Source: Sporohalobacter salinus (GTDB lineage Bacteria; Bacillota; Halanaerobiia; Halobacteroidales; Acetohalobiaceae). Taken from it: a DNA stretch of 53,152 bases. Shown one piece after another: positions 1 through 10,963 of this stretch (position 1 is its first letter; each line of letters starts with the position of its first letter). A model generated the notes under the pieces. That model was not told the origin of the DNA and did not search any database. It was given only the letters and a program-made list of their open reading frames with translations. The position numbers were made by a program, and so were the translations under genes. The stretch lies in NCBI RefSeq assembly GCF_016908635.1, contig NZ_JAFBEG010000016.1, positions 1 to 53,152 on the forward strand, given 5' to 3'.

Positions 1-145
1 GTTAAAACTAATCTCAAAATCAAAGTTAGACTTATTAAATGGGTTAAAAACTATGATTTTTTAAGCTCAATTTTCATATCTGCTTAACAGGTTCATTTTT
101 AAATTAAAATATAAGGATTAAACGATATAATTTATTTTAAACAAC

Positions 146-172
146 CTCTCCAGCATAAATAATACCGGAGAG
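146..172 (-). terminator. Probable terminator of the arsR-type gene
   Basis: Inverted repeat CTCTCC/GGAGAG with a 15-nt loop, 35 bases past the stop of the ArsR-family gene. On the minus strand it is followed by a moderately U-rich stretch. The stem is short, so this is a moderate call. I see no gene in bases 1-145. Confidence 0.45.
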
Positions 173-207
173 ATAGTATACTTAACAGCTTTTATATCTG
201 AAATATA

Positions 208-495
208 TTACTCAAACAATACATCAATAATTTTTTGAGCATCTTCCGAAACTACCGAATAATTAATTTCAACTCCATCACGTTCCCCACTAATAATTCC
301 TGCGTTTCTTAATTTAGCTAAATGCTGTGAAACAGTAGACTGCGGCATCTCCATACAACTTTGTATATCAGATACATTACAACTATCCACCTTTAATAAT
401 CTTTTCACAATACATAATCTACTCGGATGCGATAATGCTTTTAAAATTTCTGCCTTAGAATGTAAAAGTTCACTATCTACTTCAATATCCTGCAT
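208..495 (-). CDS. ArsR/SmtB-family transcriptional regulator
   Basis: A 95-residue single-domain winged-helix repressor of ArsR/SmtB type. The family fold is visible: helix ILKALSHPSRLCIVKRLL (about 18-35), recognition region MPQSTVSQHLAKLRNAGII (about 50-68) and the beta-wing SGERDGVEINYSV. Start: ATG preceded by AGGAGG. Cysteines at about residue 28 (LCIV), in DSCNVSDI and in QSCMEM could bind a metal or thiol ligand, but the classic ELCVCDL metal motif is absent, so the inducer cannot be read. It is transcribed alone: 113 bases separate it from rlmD and a terminator-like hairpin follows. Its target may lie left of the window. Confidence 0.85.
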   Translation of the reverse strand: MQDIEVDSELLHSKAEILKALSHPSRLCIVKRLLKVDSCNVSDIQSCMEMPQSTVSQHLAKLRNAGIISGERDGVEINYSVVSEDAQKIIDVLFE

Positions 496-608
496 TCTCT
501 CTATCCTCCTACAATAATCAATTTAATTAACGAATTTTATAATTAAATAAAAATAAATACTATTATCTAAATAATATAATATTCAAATACAATCGTCAAG
601 AATAATAA

Positions 609-1979
609 TTAAGTTCGAACTACTTTTGCTACTGACTCAATATGATAAGTCTGTGGAAACATATCTACTGGCTGAATCTCCTCTACTTCATAATTAGCAG
701 CAGTTAACTGTTCTAAATCTCTAGCCAAGCTACTAGGTTTACAAGATACATATATAATCCTAGCTGGTTCTAATTGTAAAAAAGTTTCTAAAACCTGCTT
801 ATGACATCCTTTCCGAGGGGGATCAACTACTATAACCTCTGGATTTAAACCATTGCTCTTTAATTTGGGTAACATTTCTCGCACTTTTCCAACTTTAAAA
901 TAACAGTTATCTATATTGTTAAGTTTTGCATTCTCCTTAGCATCATCAATTGCCTGAGAAACTACTTCAATACCATATACCTGTTTAGCTGCTTGAGCTA
1001 AATATAAAGAAATAGAACCAATACCACAGTAAGCATCAATTACTGTTTCTTCACCATTTAAATCAGCATATTCTAAAACCTGATCATAAAGTTTCTTAGC
1101 CTGTAAGGTATTAACCTGAAAGAAAGACTGGGCCGAAATCTGATACTTAATACTACCAATATAATCTACTATCTTATCATCCCCAGCTACAGTATAAGTA
1201 TCTGTTCCTAAAATAACATTTGTCTTTTGACGGTTAATATTATTCTGAATACTCACTAACTCCGGAATTTCAGCCATCAACTCTTTGGCAATCTTCTGTT
1301 GAGCAGGAATCCGCTGGCCATTGATAACAAAAACTAACATTGCTTGGTTGGTACAGACTCCAACTCTAACAACTAAGTGACGCAACAAACCATCATGACT
1401 ATCTTCATTATAAATAGGAATTTCATATTCCTCTACTAACTCCACTGTTTTTCTGATAACTCGATTAATTAACTGATGTTGAATCAAACACTCCTGAGTA
1501 TCTATAATCTCATGACTACCAGGAGCATAAAATCCAGTAACGATTTCTTCATCTTCAATTCCAACAGGAAATTGGGCTTTATTACGGTAAAAATAAGGAT
1601 GTTCCATTCCTAACACAGGTTTAATATCCACCTCTGCTAATCCACCTATTCTTTCTATATTATCCTTTACCATCTCTCGTTTATACTCTAATTGAGCTTG
1701 ATAATCAATATGCTGAAGTTGACAACCACCGCAGATTTCACTCACTCTACATTCACCATTAATTCTTTCTGATGCAGGCTCAATAACTTCAATAATCTTT
1801 CCGCGAGCATAACTCTTCTTCACCTGAATAATCTCTATTTCAACTATCTCTCCTGGTATCCCCTGACTTACAAAGACAGCAAAACCATCCTTTCTACCTA
1901 CAGCATCACCTCCATAAGCTAAATCTTCTAATTCAATTGCTACTACTTCTCCTAATGTAACAGGTTTTGGTTCTGTCAC
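609..1979 (-). CDS. rlmD: 23S rRNA (uracil-5-)-methyltransferase, RumA/RlmD (RlmCD) family
   Basis: SAM-dependent enzyme that makes 5-methyluridine in 23S rRNA; in Gram-positives the homologue RlmCD modifies both U747 and U1939. The 456 residues are family length. An N-terminal TRAM domain (about 5-62) is followed by iron-sulfur cysteines in CRVSEICGGC plus a fourth Cys in TQECLIQ. Next come the SAM motif DAYCGIGSISLYLA, the VVDPPRKGC motif and the nucleophile Cys in YVSCKPSSLARDL. The start is GTG, set by AAAGGAGAGG just upstream. The amidohydrolase gene lies 15 bases upstream, so the two are probably co-transcribed. Which uracil it modifies cannot be told from sequence. Confidence 0.9.
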   Translation of the reverse strand: MTEPKPVTLGEVVAIELEDLAYGGDAVGRKDGFAVFVSQGIPGEIVEIEIIQVKKSYARGKIIEVIEPASERINGECRVSEICGGCQLQHIDYQAQLEYKREMVKDNIERIGGLAEVDIKPVLGMEHPYFYRNKAQFPVGIEDEEIVTGFYAPGSHEIIDTQECLIQHQLINRVIRKTVELVEEYEIPIYNEDSHDGLLRHLVVRVGVCTNQAMLVFVINGQRIPAQQKIAKELMAEIPELVSIQNNINRQKTNVILGTDTYTVAGDDKIVDYIGSIKYQISAQSFFQVNTLQAKKLYDQVLEYADLNGEETVIDAYCGIGSISLYLAQAAKQVYGIEVVSQAIDDAKENAKLNNIDNCYFKVGKVREMLPKLKSNGLNPEVIVVDPPRKGCHKQVLETFLQLEPARIIYVSCKPSSLARDLEQLTAANYEVEEIQPVDMFPQTYHIESVAKVVRT

Positions 1980-1994
1980 TATCTATCCTCTCCT

Positions 1995-2801
1995 TTATAT
2001 CTCAATTCCTAATTCAGCTAATAAATCTAGACTATTCTGGCTTAAGACTCTAGCCCGTTCAATTAGACTTAAATCCAACTTTGCCAATTGCTTTATCTCA
2101 TCAATCGGCTTTTTAAGAGGAAAATCAGATCCAAAAAGAACTTTTTCCACTCCATGAGCTTTAATTATTTCAGTCGCTTCCTCAATCGATAAAAAATCTA
2201 AACTACTAGATGTATCAAGATAAAGGTTCTTCCCAACCAAATGTTCTCTAGCTTGCTCCCACATCTGATATCCTCCTAAATGACTAGCAACTACCTTTAA
2301 ATCAGTAAAGTCATTAATTATCTGAGCCAACTTAGCAGGACTACTATAATCTTCTTGATATCCATTTCTATTATCTCCAATATGGAATAAAATTAAAAAT
2401 TCATCTCCAATAGCCTCATACATATCATAAGCTTGTTGAGTCAGAATATCAAATTGCTGCAACTCAGGATGAAGTTTAATACCTTTTATACCATTTTTCT
2501 TTAACCGTTCTAATTCAGCTTCATAATCAGAAAGTCCTGGATGTATTGTTCCAAATTTGATTAACCGTTTACTATCAATCTCTAATAACCAATCATTTAA
2601 TTCAGAAACTCTTTCAGGTTCTACTGCTGCAACATGAATAACTGCTTTATAGAGTTTAGACTCTTTAATTTCCTGTACTAAATCTTCTAATCGCCCTTGA
2701 CTCTCTATCTCTCTTTGATAATACATCTCTAATTTCTTGACTACCTTATCTGCCATTGTATCAGGAAAAGCATGAGTATGGAAATCAATTATTCTTATCA
2801 T
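1995..2801 (-). CDS. Metal-dependent hydrolase, amidohydrolase-2 (TIM-barrel) family
   Basis: A 268-residue protein with the amidohydrolase metal-site pattern: FHTHAFPD at the N-terminus (HxH), GIKGIKLHPELQ (about 108-119), a His in LILFHIGD, ASHLGG, and the C-terminal Asp in LFGSDFPLKKP. This order matches the PF04909 family of decarboxylases and hydrolases. The substrate is unknown. No signal peptide, so cytoplasmic. It lies directly upstream of rlmD with 15 bases between them and probably shares its message, but I see no functional link. TatD-type DNase is less likely because the typical TatD signature is missing. Confidence 0.8.
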   Translation of the reverse strand: MIRIIDFHTHAFPDTMADKVVKKLEMYYQREIESQGRLEDLVQEIKESKLYKAVIHVAAVEPERVSELNDWLLEIDSKRLIKFGTIHPGLSDYEAELERLKKNGIKGIKLHPELQQFDILTQQAYDMYEAIGDEFLILFHIGDNRNGYQEDYSSPAKLAQIINDFTDLKVVASHLGGYQMWEQAREHLVGKNLYLDTSSSLDFLSIEEATEIIKAHGVEKVLFGSDFPLKKPIDEIKQLAKLDLSLIERARVLSQNSLDLLAELGIEI

Positions 2802-2871
2802 CTTTACTCCATCTCCTCTCCACCTATATAATTAGCATAACTTATTTTAATTAATCTTGCAAAATAAAAAT

Positions 2872-2902
2872 AACACTACCCAAGTAGCCTTTAGGTAGTG
2901 TT
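2872..2902 (-). terminator. Terminator of the nifV-like/idh operon
   Basis: Nine-base perfect stem AACACTACC/GGTAGTGTT with a 13-base loop, 27 bases past the dehydrogenase stop. On the minus strand it is followed by a U-rich run (complement of AAAATAAAAAT). Confidence 0.8.
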
Positions 2903-2929
2903 GAATTATATACTATAGCTTAAATCAAG

Positions 2930-3925
2930 TTATAATCTATTTATAATCTCTTCTGTAATCTCAGTGGTAGCCGCTTCTCCCCCCAAATCCTTTGTTAATA
3001 CCTTTCCTTCTGCTAAGATTTCGGCTATAGCATTTTCCACTCTATCAGCAGCTTCAAATTCTTCTAAATGCCGCAGCATCAAAACTCCAGATAATAACAA
3101 CGCAATTGGATTGGCTTTATCCTTACCAGCTATATCAGGAGCGCTGCCATGTACTGCCTCAAAAACAGCTATTTCGTCACCAATGTTAGCTCCTGGTGTT
3201 AAACCTAAACCTCCAATTAATCCTGCTCCAAGATCAGAAATAACATCACCATAGAGATTAGGCATTACTAATACATCATATTCATCTGGATACTGCACCA
3301 ACTGCATACACATATTATCAACAATACGGTCATTAAATTCGATTTCTGGATACTCTTTAGCTACCTCTTTTGCTGTTTCCAAAAATAGCCCATCACTTAA
3401 TTTCATAATATTAGCTTTATGTACTGCCGTTACTAATTTTCGATTTTCACGCTTAGCATATTCAAAAGCTGCTTTAACAATTCTCTTTGAAGCTTTTCGC
3501 GTGATAATCTTAATACTTTCGGCAGCATCTTCACCTACCTCATGTTCAATCCCGGCGTATAAACCTTCGGTATTTTCTCTAAACACTACATAATTAACAT
3601 CCTTAAATTTAGTCGGAGCTCCTTTATAAGTCTTTACTGGACGCAAATTAATATATAAATCTAATTTCTTTCTAATAGCTACATTTACACTTCTAAAACC
3701 ACTTCCAACCGGAGTAGTAATTGGCCCCTTCAATGCCACCTTGTTCTTTCGAACAGAATCTAATACTTTATCTGGTAGAGGAGTACCATACTTATCCATT
3801 ACTCCAGCTCCAGCATTGACTTCTTTCCACTCAATATCTACTCCCACAGCATCAATAACTTTCTGTACTGCTCTTGATACCTCAGGCCCAATTCCATCTC
3901 CTGGAATTAAAGTTACTGTTTCCAT
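2930..3925 (-). CDS. NAD(P)-dependent isocitrate/isopropylmalate-family dehydrogenase, probably isocitrate dehydrogenase
   Basis: Beta-decarboxylating dehydrogenase of 331 residues, the length of short NAD-dependent isocitrate dehydrogenases. Visible motifs: [11 protein letters not shown] at the N-terminus, substrate loop [22 protein letters not shown]-like [12 protein letters not shown], the signature [20 protein letters not shown], and [20 protein letters not shown]. The [13 protein letters not shown] loop favours isocitrate over isopropylmalate; homoisocitrate is a third possibility given the NifV-like enzyme 43 bases upstream. ATG follows a GGGAGGG Shine-Dalgarno. Together with its neighbour the enzyme could supply 2-oxoglutarate for glutamate. 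No aconitase is in the window. Confidence 0.8.
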   Translation of the reverse strand: METVTLIPGDGIGPEVSRAVQKVIDAVGVDIEWKEVNAGAGVMDKYGTPLPDKVLDSVRKNKVALKGPITTPVGSGFRSVNVAIRKKLDLYINLRPVKTYKGAPTKFKDVNYVVFRENTEGLYAGIEHEVGEDAAESIKIITRKASKRIVKAAFEYAKRENRKLVTAVHKANIMKLSDGLFLETAKEVAKEYPEIEFNDRIVDNMCMQLVQYPDEYDVLVMPNLYGDVISDLGAGLIGGLGLTPGANIGDEIAVFEAVHGSAPDIAGKDKANPIALLLSGVLMLRHLEEFEAADRVENAIAEILAEGKVLTKDLGGEAATTEITEEIINRL

Positions 3926-3968
3926 TTATTCTACCCTCCCTGCCGCTAATCATAAGACATTTTTCTTA

Positions 3969-5105
3969 CTACTCCTCTTCTCCTAATTCTTCCTTATAAT
4001 CTTCATATATATACATTAGCTCTTTATCAAAAAGTGATCGCTTAAATTCCACTGCTGTCTTTCTAACTTTAGGCAATAAGTCTTCTGCTTCTTTATCTGT
4101 TAATTTAATACCATACTCTTTGAACTTATTAATAATAGCTTTTTTACCGGAATGTTTGCCGATAACAATTTGACGCTCTAGTCCAACTTCCTCTGGTGTA
4201 AAGACTTCATAAGTAGATGAATTCTTTAAGACGCCATCGGTATGAATACCGGATTCATGAGCAAACATATTAGTCCCTACAATGGCCTTCCAAACCGGCA
4301 ATTCACGAGCAGAAGCACGAGCTACATACTCAGATAGCTGTCTGAAATCTTCTGTAGAAAAGTCCATTTCAACTTCATAAATATGTTTTAACGCCATAAC
4401 AACTTCTTCTAGAGCAGCATTTCCAGCTCTTTCACCTAAACCATTAACAGTAACTCCTACATATTTAGCTCCGCCCTTCACTCCAGCTAAAGCATTAGCC
4501 GCGGCTAAACCAAAATCGTTATGAGTATGCATCTCAATATCGATACCTACTTCATCAATAATATCTTTTACCCGATCACGAATCTCAAAAGGTTCCATAA
4601 CTCCAATAGTATCACAATACCGCAATCTATCAGCTCCAACTTCCTTTGCTTCCTTAGCAAACTTAATTAGAAAATCTCTATCACTACGAGAAGCATCTTC
4701 GGCATTAACTGATACATACAAACCATTCTTTTTAGCAAACTTTACAGCTTCAGTCATATTGGAAAGTACCCAATCTCGGTCCTTCTCTAGCTTATGTTTA
4801 ATATGAATATCTGAAGTAGAAATTGAAATTGCTACTGCATCTACTCCACAATCCAGCGATTCCTTAATATCAGATATAACTGGTCTATTCCAAGCCATAA
4901 TACTGGCATCTAAATCCGCATCAACAATAGTAGTAATCGCTTCTTTCTCATCACCGCCCATTACTGGAATTCCAGCCTCAATCTGATCCACTCCAATCTG
5001 ATCCAATAATTTGGCAATTCTAATCTTTTCTTGATTCGCAAAAACAACTCCTGCTGTCTGTTCTCCATCACGTAATGTAGTATCTACCATCTTAACATCT
5101 TTCAT
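3969..5105 (-). CDS. Homocitrate synthase, NifV type (or Re-citrate synthase)
   Basis: DRE-TIM aldolase-family acyltransferase of 378 residues, matching NifV length. N-terminal signature VDTTLRDGEQTAGVVF, then GIPVMGGDE, metal-binding MHTHNDFGLAAANALAG, and VNGLGERAGNAALEE; the C-terminal half has HESGIHTDG. NifV condenses acetyl-CoA with 2-oxoglutarate to make homocitrate for the nitrogenase cofactor. In some anaerobes relatives of this family act as Re-citrate synthase on oxaloacetate. No nif gene is visible here and the downstream gene looks like isocitrate dehydrogenase, which makes a citrate role worth considering. Preceded by a long leader with an attenuator-like hairpin and a consensus promoter. 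Confidence 0.82.
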   Translation of the reverse strand: MKDVKMVDTTLRDGEQTAGVVFANQEKIRIAKLLDQIGVDQIEAGIPVMGGDEKEAITTIVDADLDASIMAWNRPVISDIKESLDCGVDAVAISISTSDIHIKHKLEKDRDWVLSNMTEAVKFAKKNGLYVSVNAEDASRSDRDFLIKFAKEAKEVGADRLRYCDTIGVMEPFEIRDRVKDIIDEVGIDIEMHTHNDFGLAAANALAGVKGGAKYVGVTVNGLGERAGNAALEEVVMALKHIYEVEMDFSTEDFRQLSEYVARASARELPVWKAIVGTNMFAHESGIHTDGVLKNSSTYEVFTPEEVGLERQIVIGKHSGKKAIINKFKEYGIKLTDKEAEDLLPKVRKTAVEFKRSLFDKELMYIYEDYKEELGEEE

Positions 5106-5174
5106 TAAATCACTTCTCCCTTCTTAATTTTATACACCCAAATGCATATTTTTGCATAATAGATATAAAGAAAA

Positions 5175-5196
5175 ACTCTAAAGTATAATACTCAGA
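5175..5196 (-). promoter_or_regulatory. Attenuator-like hairpin in the nifV-type leader
   Basis: On the minus strand CTCTGAGTAT-T-ATACTTTAGAG folds into a two-part stem (CTCT/AGAG and AGTAT/ATACT with small bulges) followed directly by TTTTTCTTT. It sits 70 bases before the ATG and inside a ~200-base leader, so it could stop transcription before the operon. I found no T-box sequence and no recognised aptamer upstream of it. Confidence 0.4.
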
Positions 5197-5314
5197 GCAA
5201 AGATTAATCAAATAAATTATCTAATTATAGTATATCCCAAGTTTATTTATTACTACTTACTTATGACTCCATACTCGAACTATAAAATAATTATTTTATA
5301 CGATACACGTTTAC

Positions 5315-5344
5315 ATTATACAACTTTTTGCTTTAATTTGTCAA
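5315..5344 (-). promoter_or_regulatory. Consensus promoter of the nifV-like/idh operon
   Basis: Minus strand TTGACA (5339-5344), 18-base spacer, TATAAT (5315-5320). Both boxes are perfect sigma-A matches. Start of transcription is expected near 5308, giving a ~200-base untranslated leader. The interval 5106-5424 otherwise holds only the attenuator-like hairpin and the gat terminator. Confidence 0.75.
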
Positions 5345-5392
5345 ATTCAATTTTACACTATGTATTCACTATATTTACTCTCAAAATCAAAT

Positions 5393-5416
5393 TAGCCCCT
5401 TGATATCAAGGGGCTA
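5393..5416 (-). terminator. Terminator of the gatCAB operon
   Basis: Perfect 24-base palindrome (half-site TAGCCCCTTGAT) beginning 8 bases past the gatB stop. The U tract is weak (ATTTGATTTT), but position and stem strength fit an intrinsic terminator. Confidence 0.7.
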
Positions 5417-5424
5417 GAAAACTA

Positions 5425-6870
5425 TTAATTTAGCTTTTCTTTTAATATATCTTTAGCTAGCTGAGGATTGGCTTTACCTCTAGTAGCCTGCATTACTTGG
5501 CCTACTAAATAACCAATAGCTTGTTCTTTTCCTCCTTGATAATCTGCTACAGCATCAGGATTATCATCAATTATATCATCAATTATATTATCCAATTCTC
5601 CTTCATCACTAATCTGTTTTAATCCCTTGTCTTCAACAATACTCTCTGGATCTTTACCTGTCTTAAACATCTCTTCAAATACTGTTTTAGCAATTTTATT
5701 AGAAATTGTACCATCATCTAATAACTTTAACATTTCTGCTAATCCTGCTGGAGTTATTTCAGCTTCCTCAATTTCTAGATCTCCTTCATTTAAAAGTCGC
5801 ATCATATCTCCCATAACCCAGTTACTGATACTTTTAGGGTCATTATGTTCAGTAACTGTAGCTTCAAAGAAATCAGCAATTGATTTAGAATCGGTTAAAA
5901 CCTGAGCATCATATTCAGGAAGACCTAACTCCTCTACAAATCGATTTCGGCGAACATTAGGAAGTTCTGGAATTGTAGATTCAATTTCTTCTAACCACTC
6001 TTCATCAACTTCTAACGGTACTAAATCCGGCTCTGGAAAGTAGCGATAATCATGAGCTTCTTCTTTTCCCCGCATAGAATAGGTCTTTTCTTCCTCGGTA
6101 TCCCAAGTTCTAGTTTCCTGAATTACTTCCTTACCAGATTCTAAGACTTTTTTCTGCCGTTTAATTTCATAAGTTAATGCTTTTTCAATTGCTTTAAAGG
6201 AGTTCATATTTTTAAGCTCTGTTTTAGTACCCAATCCTTCTTCACCTTTAGGTTTAATGGATGCATTGGCATCACAGCGCAGTGATCCTTCGGCCATATT
6301 ACAATCAGATACTTCCAAATATTCTAAAATACTCTTTAACTTTTTAAGATAAGCAACAGCCTGAGCTGGAGAATTTATATCAGGCTCTGTTACAATCTCA
6401 ATCAACGGCGTTCCTACCCGATTATAATCAACCAAACTACCTTCTGAATCAGTAATAGTTCCATCATGAACTAACTTTCCAGCATCTTCTTCCATATGAA
6501 TTCGATTAATTCCTACTTTAACTGCCTCACCGTCTTCAGGCTCTACATTAATATAACCATTTTCACATAAAGGCAAATCATATTGTGAAATCTGATAAGC
6601 CTTCGGCAAGTCAGGATAAAAATAATTCTTACGGTCAAATTTGCTGAAATCAGCAATATCACAGTTTAAAGCAAGTCCTGCTTTAATTGCATATTCAACA
6701 GCTCTTTTATTTAATACCGGTAGTACCCCTGGTAATCCAAGACAGACAGGACAGGTATGTACATTAGGTTCAGCTCCAAATTCTGTACTACAACTACAGA
6801 ATATTTTAGTATCAGTATCTAACTGAGCATGAACCTCTAATCCGATAGTTATATCATAATCTGTAAGCAT
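5425..6870 (-). CDS. gatB: Asp-tRNA(Asn)/Glu-tRNA(Gln) amidotransferase subunit B
   Basis: tRNA-binding and kinase subunit of GatCAB, which converts Glu-tRNA(Gln) and Asp-tRNA(Asn) to the amide forms. At 481 residues it is normal length. Signature segments: [17 protein letters not shown] near the N-terminus with zinc-type cysteines ([13 protein letters not shown]), [33 protein letters not shown], and a C-terminal YqeY-like helical domain ending in the tRNA-binding tail ([13 protein letters not shown]). The open frame reaches a GTG at 6885, but the GGAGGTGGAG Shine-Dalgarno is placed for the ATG at 6870, so that start is used. Last gene of the operon, 24 bases after gatA. Confidence 0.95.
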   Translation of the reverse strand: MLTDYDITIGLEVHAQLDTDTKIFCSCSTEFGAEPNVHTCPVCLGLPGVLPVLNKRAVEYAIKAGLALNCDIADFSKFDRKNYFYPDLPKAYQISQYDLPLCENGYINVEPEDGEAVKVGINRIHMEEDAGKLVHDGTITDSEGSLVDYNRVGTPLIEIVTEPDINSPAQAVAYLKKLKSILEYLEVSDCNMAEGSLRCDANASIKPKGEEGLGTKTELKNMNSFKAIEKALTYEIKRQKKVLESGKEVIQETRTWDTEEEKTYSMRGKEEAHDYRYFPEPDLVPLEVDEEWLEEIESTIPELPNVRRNRFVEELGLPEYDAQVLTDSKSIADFFEATVTEHNDPKSISNWVMGDMMRLLNEGDLEIEEAEITPAGLAEMLKLLDDGTISNKIAKTVFEEMFKTGKDPESIVEDKGLKQISDEGELDNIIDDIIDDNPDAVADYQGGKEQAIGYLVGQVMQATRGKANPQLAKDILKEKLN

Positions 6871-6894
6871 TCTCTCCACCTCCACAAAATTAAA

Positions 6895-8352
6895 TTACAG
6901 TTCTGCTCTTTTATTAAAATCGGTATTCTGTTCAAATGTATAAGCAACTTGAATTAACTTCTCTTCAGCAAAGTGATCTCCTAATATCTGTAGCCCAATA
7001 GGTAATCCGTCACTATCAAGCCCACAAGGAATTGAAATCCCAGGCAATCCAGCTAAATTAGCAGGAATTGTACATAAATCAGACATATACATCTGTAATG
7101 GATCATCACTCTTTTCTCCTATTTTAAAAGCAGTAGTCGGAGAAGTAGGTGATAGCAAAACATCATATTCAGCAAAAGCTTCTTCAAAATCCTGTTTAAT
7201 TAAGGTTCTGACCTTCTGAGCTTTAAGATAATAAGCATCATAATAACCAGAACTTAAAGCATAAGTTCCCAACATAATTCTGCGCTGAACTTCATCACCG
7301 AAACCTTCACTTCTAGTTAATTTGAACATATCAATTAAACCATTAGCTTCTTCATTTCGGTAACCATATCTCACTCCATCATAACGAGCTAAATTAGAAC
7401 TAGCTTCTGCTGGAGCAATTAAGTAATAAGTCGGTAATGCATACTCAGTATGAGGTAGCGAAACCTCTTCACAAGTCGCTCCTAATTCTTCTAACTTTTC
7501 GATAGCTGATTGAACAGCTTCCTTTACTTCAGAATCTATTCCTTCTCCTAAATATTCTTTTGGTACTCCAATCTTCATATCAGAGACATCATCTACTAAT
7601 GCTTCCGTAAAGTCAGGTACTTCTCTTTCAACTGAAGTAGAGTCATGTGGATCATGACCACAAAGACAGTTTAGAGCTAAAGCACAATCAGTAACATCTT
7701 GGCTAAAAGGCCCGATCTGATCTAAAGATGATGCAAACGCTACTAAACCATAACGCGAAACAAAACCGTAAGTTGGCTTCATTCCTACTACTCCACATAA
7801 CGAGGCTGGTTGTCTAATAGAACCTCCTGTATCAGAACCCAAAGAAATAATTGCTTCACCAGCAGCAACTGCTGCAGCTGAACCACCGCTGGATCCTCCA
7901 GGTACTCGATCCAAATCCCAAGGATTTTTAGTAATAAAGAATCCTGAATTTTCTGTAGATGATCCCATAGCAAATTCATCTAAATTTGTTTTTCCTGTCA
8001 TTACCGTCCCAGCTTGATTTAGCTTGTCCACTACCGTAGCATTATAAGGCGGTTCAAAATTATGTAAAATCTTAGAAGCACAAGTAGTTTTAACTCCTTC
8101 AGTACACATATTATCCTTTACAGCTACCGGAATTCCTGCTAAAGGATTAATTTCCTCTCCATTTGCTAACTTTTCATCAACTTCCTTTGCTTTCTCCAAT
8201 GCTTCCTCTTTCGTTAATGTTATATATGACTGCACATCATCTTCTACTTCATCAATCCGTTGATAAACAGATTCAGTTATCTCTTGAGCACTAATCTCAC
8301 CTGCTGTTAACTTCTCATTTAATTCATGAGCTGTCAGTTCATATAATTTCAT
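6895..8352 (-). CDS. gatA: Asp-tRNA(Asn)/Glu-tRNA(Gln) amidotransferase subunit A
   Basis: Glutaminase subunit of GatCAB; it releases ammonia from glutamine and passes it to GatB. The amidase-signature triad is visible: Lys in [10 protein letters not shown], the cis-Ser and nucleophile Ser in [14 protein letters not shown] and [16 protein letters not shown]. The downstream GMKPTYG and QIGPFSQDV segments are typical. The start at ATG 8352 (485 residues) follows AAAGGAGGGATTAGA; the longer frame to 8373 lacks a ribosome-binding site. It lies 23 bases after gatC and 24 before gatB. Confidence 0.96.
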   Translation of the reverse strand: MKLYELTAHELNEKLTAGEISAQEITESVYQRIDEVEDDVQSYITLTKEEALEKAKEVDEKLANGEEINPLAGIPVAVKDNMCTEGVKTTCASKILHNFEPPYNATVVDKLNQAGTVMTGKTNLDEFAMGSSTENSGFFITKNPWDLDRVPGGSSGGSAAAVAAGEAIISLGSDTGGSIRQPASLCGVVGMKPTYGFVSRYGLVAFASSLDQIGPFSQDVTDCALALNCLCGHDPHDSTSVEREVPDFTEALVDDVSDMKIGVPKEYLGEGIDSEVKEAVQSAIEKLEELGATCEEVSLPHTEYALPTYYLIAPAEASSNLARYDGVRYGYRNEEANGLIDMFKLTRSEGFGDEVQRRIMLGTYALSSGYYDAYYLKAQKVRTLIKQDFEEAFAEYDVLLSPTSPTTAFKIGEKSDDPLQMYMSDLCTIPANLAGLPGISIPCGLDSDGLPIGLQILGDHFAEEKLIQVAYTFEQNTDFNKRAEL

Positions 8353-8375
8353 TCTAATCCCTCCTTTAACCAAAT

Positions 8376-8672
8376 TTACTCGTCATTATCTATAATCTGT
8401 GGCACTTTAAATGAACCGTCCTCACATTCTGGAGCATTCTTTAATGCTTCTTCTCTATCCAGAGACTCTTCAACTTTATCTTCCCGAAAGACATTCTTGA
8501 TCGGCAAAGCATGAGCAGTTGGCTTAACATCTTCTGTATCCAATTCATTTAACTTATCTGCATATTCCAGGATATCATTTAACTGCTCTGTCATTTCTTC
8601 TTTCTTATCTTCATCTAATTCTAATCTTCCCAACATAGCAACTTTATCTACAGTAGCTTCATCTATCTTCAT
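8376..8672 (-). CDS. gatC: Asp-tRNA(Asn)/Glu-tRNA(Gln) amidotransferase subunit C
   Basis: Small subunit that wraps around and stabilises GatA-GatB. The 98 residues begin [19 protein letters not shown], the family N-terminal helix, followed by [19 protein letters not shown] and the C-terminal [15 protein letters not shown] segment. The open frame runs up to 8777, but a TTGCTT-17-TATAAT promoter lies at 8719-8747 and AAAGGGTGG precedes the ATG at 8672, so the upstream part cannot be translated from this promoter. First gene of gatCAB. Confidence 0.95.
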   Translation of the reverse strand: MKIDEATVDKVAMLGRLELDEDKKEEMTEQLNDILEYADKLNELDTEDVKPTAHALPIKNVFREDKVEESLDREEALKNAPECEDGSFKVPQIIDNDE

Positions 8673-8718
8673 TAATTCCACCACCCTTTCCTGAATATAT
8701 ACGCTAACACCTTCTATC

Positions 8719-8747
8719 ATTATAACATAAGCTTTTAATTGAAGCAA
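8719..8747 (-). promoter_or_regulatory. Promoter of gatCAB
   Basis: Minus strand TTGCTT (8742-8747), 17-base spacer and a perfect TATAAT (8719-8724). It lies 47 bases upstream of the gatC ATG and fixes that start. Confidence 0.65.
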
Positions 8748-8855
8748 AAAAGCATACAAAGGAAATAAAGCAATCACAGCAGGTGTTCAGATAATATGAA
8801 ATCTATCCAAATTACTTGTTTAACTACCAAAAATTTAATCAGCTTCAACAGTTAA

Positions 8856-10889
<2,034 letters not shown>

Positions 10890-10963
10890 TTAATCATTTT
10901 AACATTAATTATAAAGGATCTCTAGATAGACAGAAGCCAATAAAATACTAAACAATATTAGTC

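Noticed and set aside
1-145. A gene at the left edge
   Set aside because: No open frame with family similarity or ribosome site is visible; only AT-rich intergenic sequence.
3969-5105. Calling the NifV-like gene 2-isopropylmalate synthase (leuA)
   Set aside because: Length of 378 residues and the TAGVVF/GIPVMGGDE motifs fit NifV; no LeuA regulatory domain is present.
5106-5310. T-box or known amino-acid riboswitch in the NifV-like leader
   Set aside because: I looked for the T-box bulge sequence and other core motifs on the minus strand and did not find them; only a hairpin with a U run is supported.
8673-8777. N-terminal extension of GatC
   Set aside because: A TTGCTT-17-TATAAT promoter lies inside it, and family GatC begins at MKIDEA.
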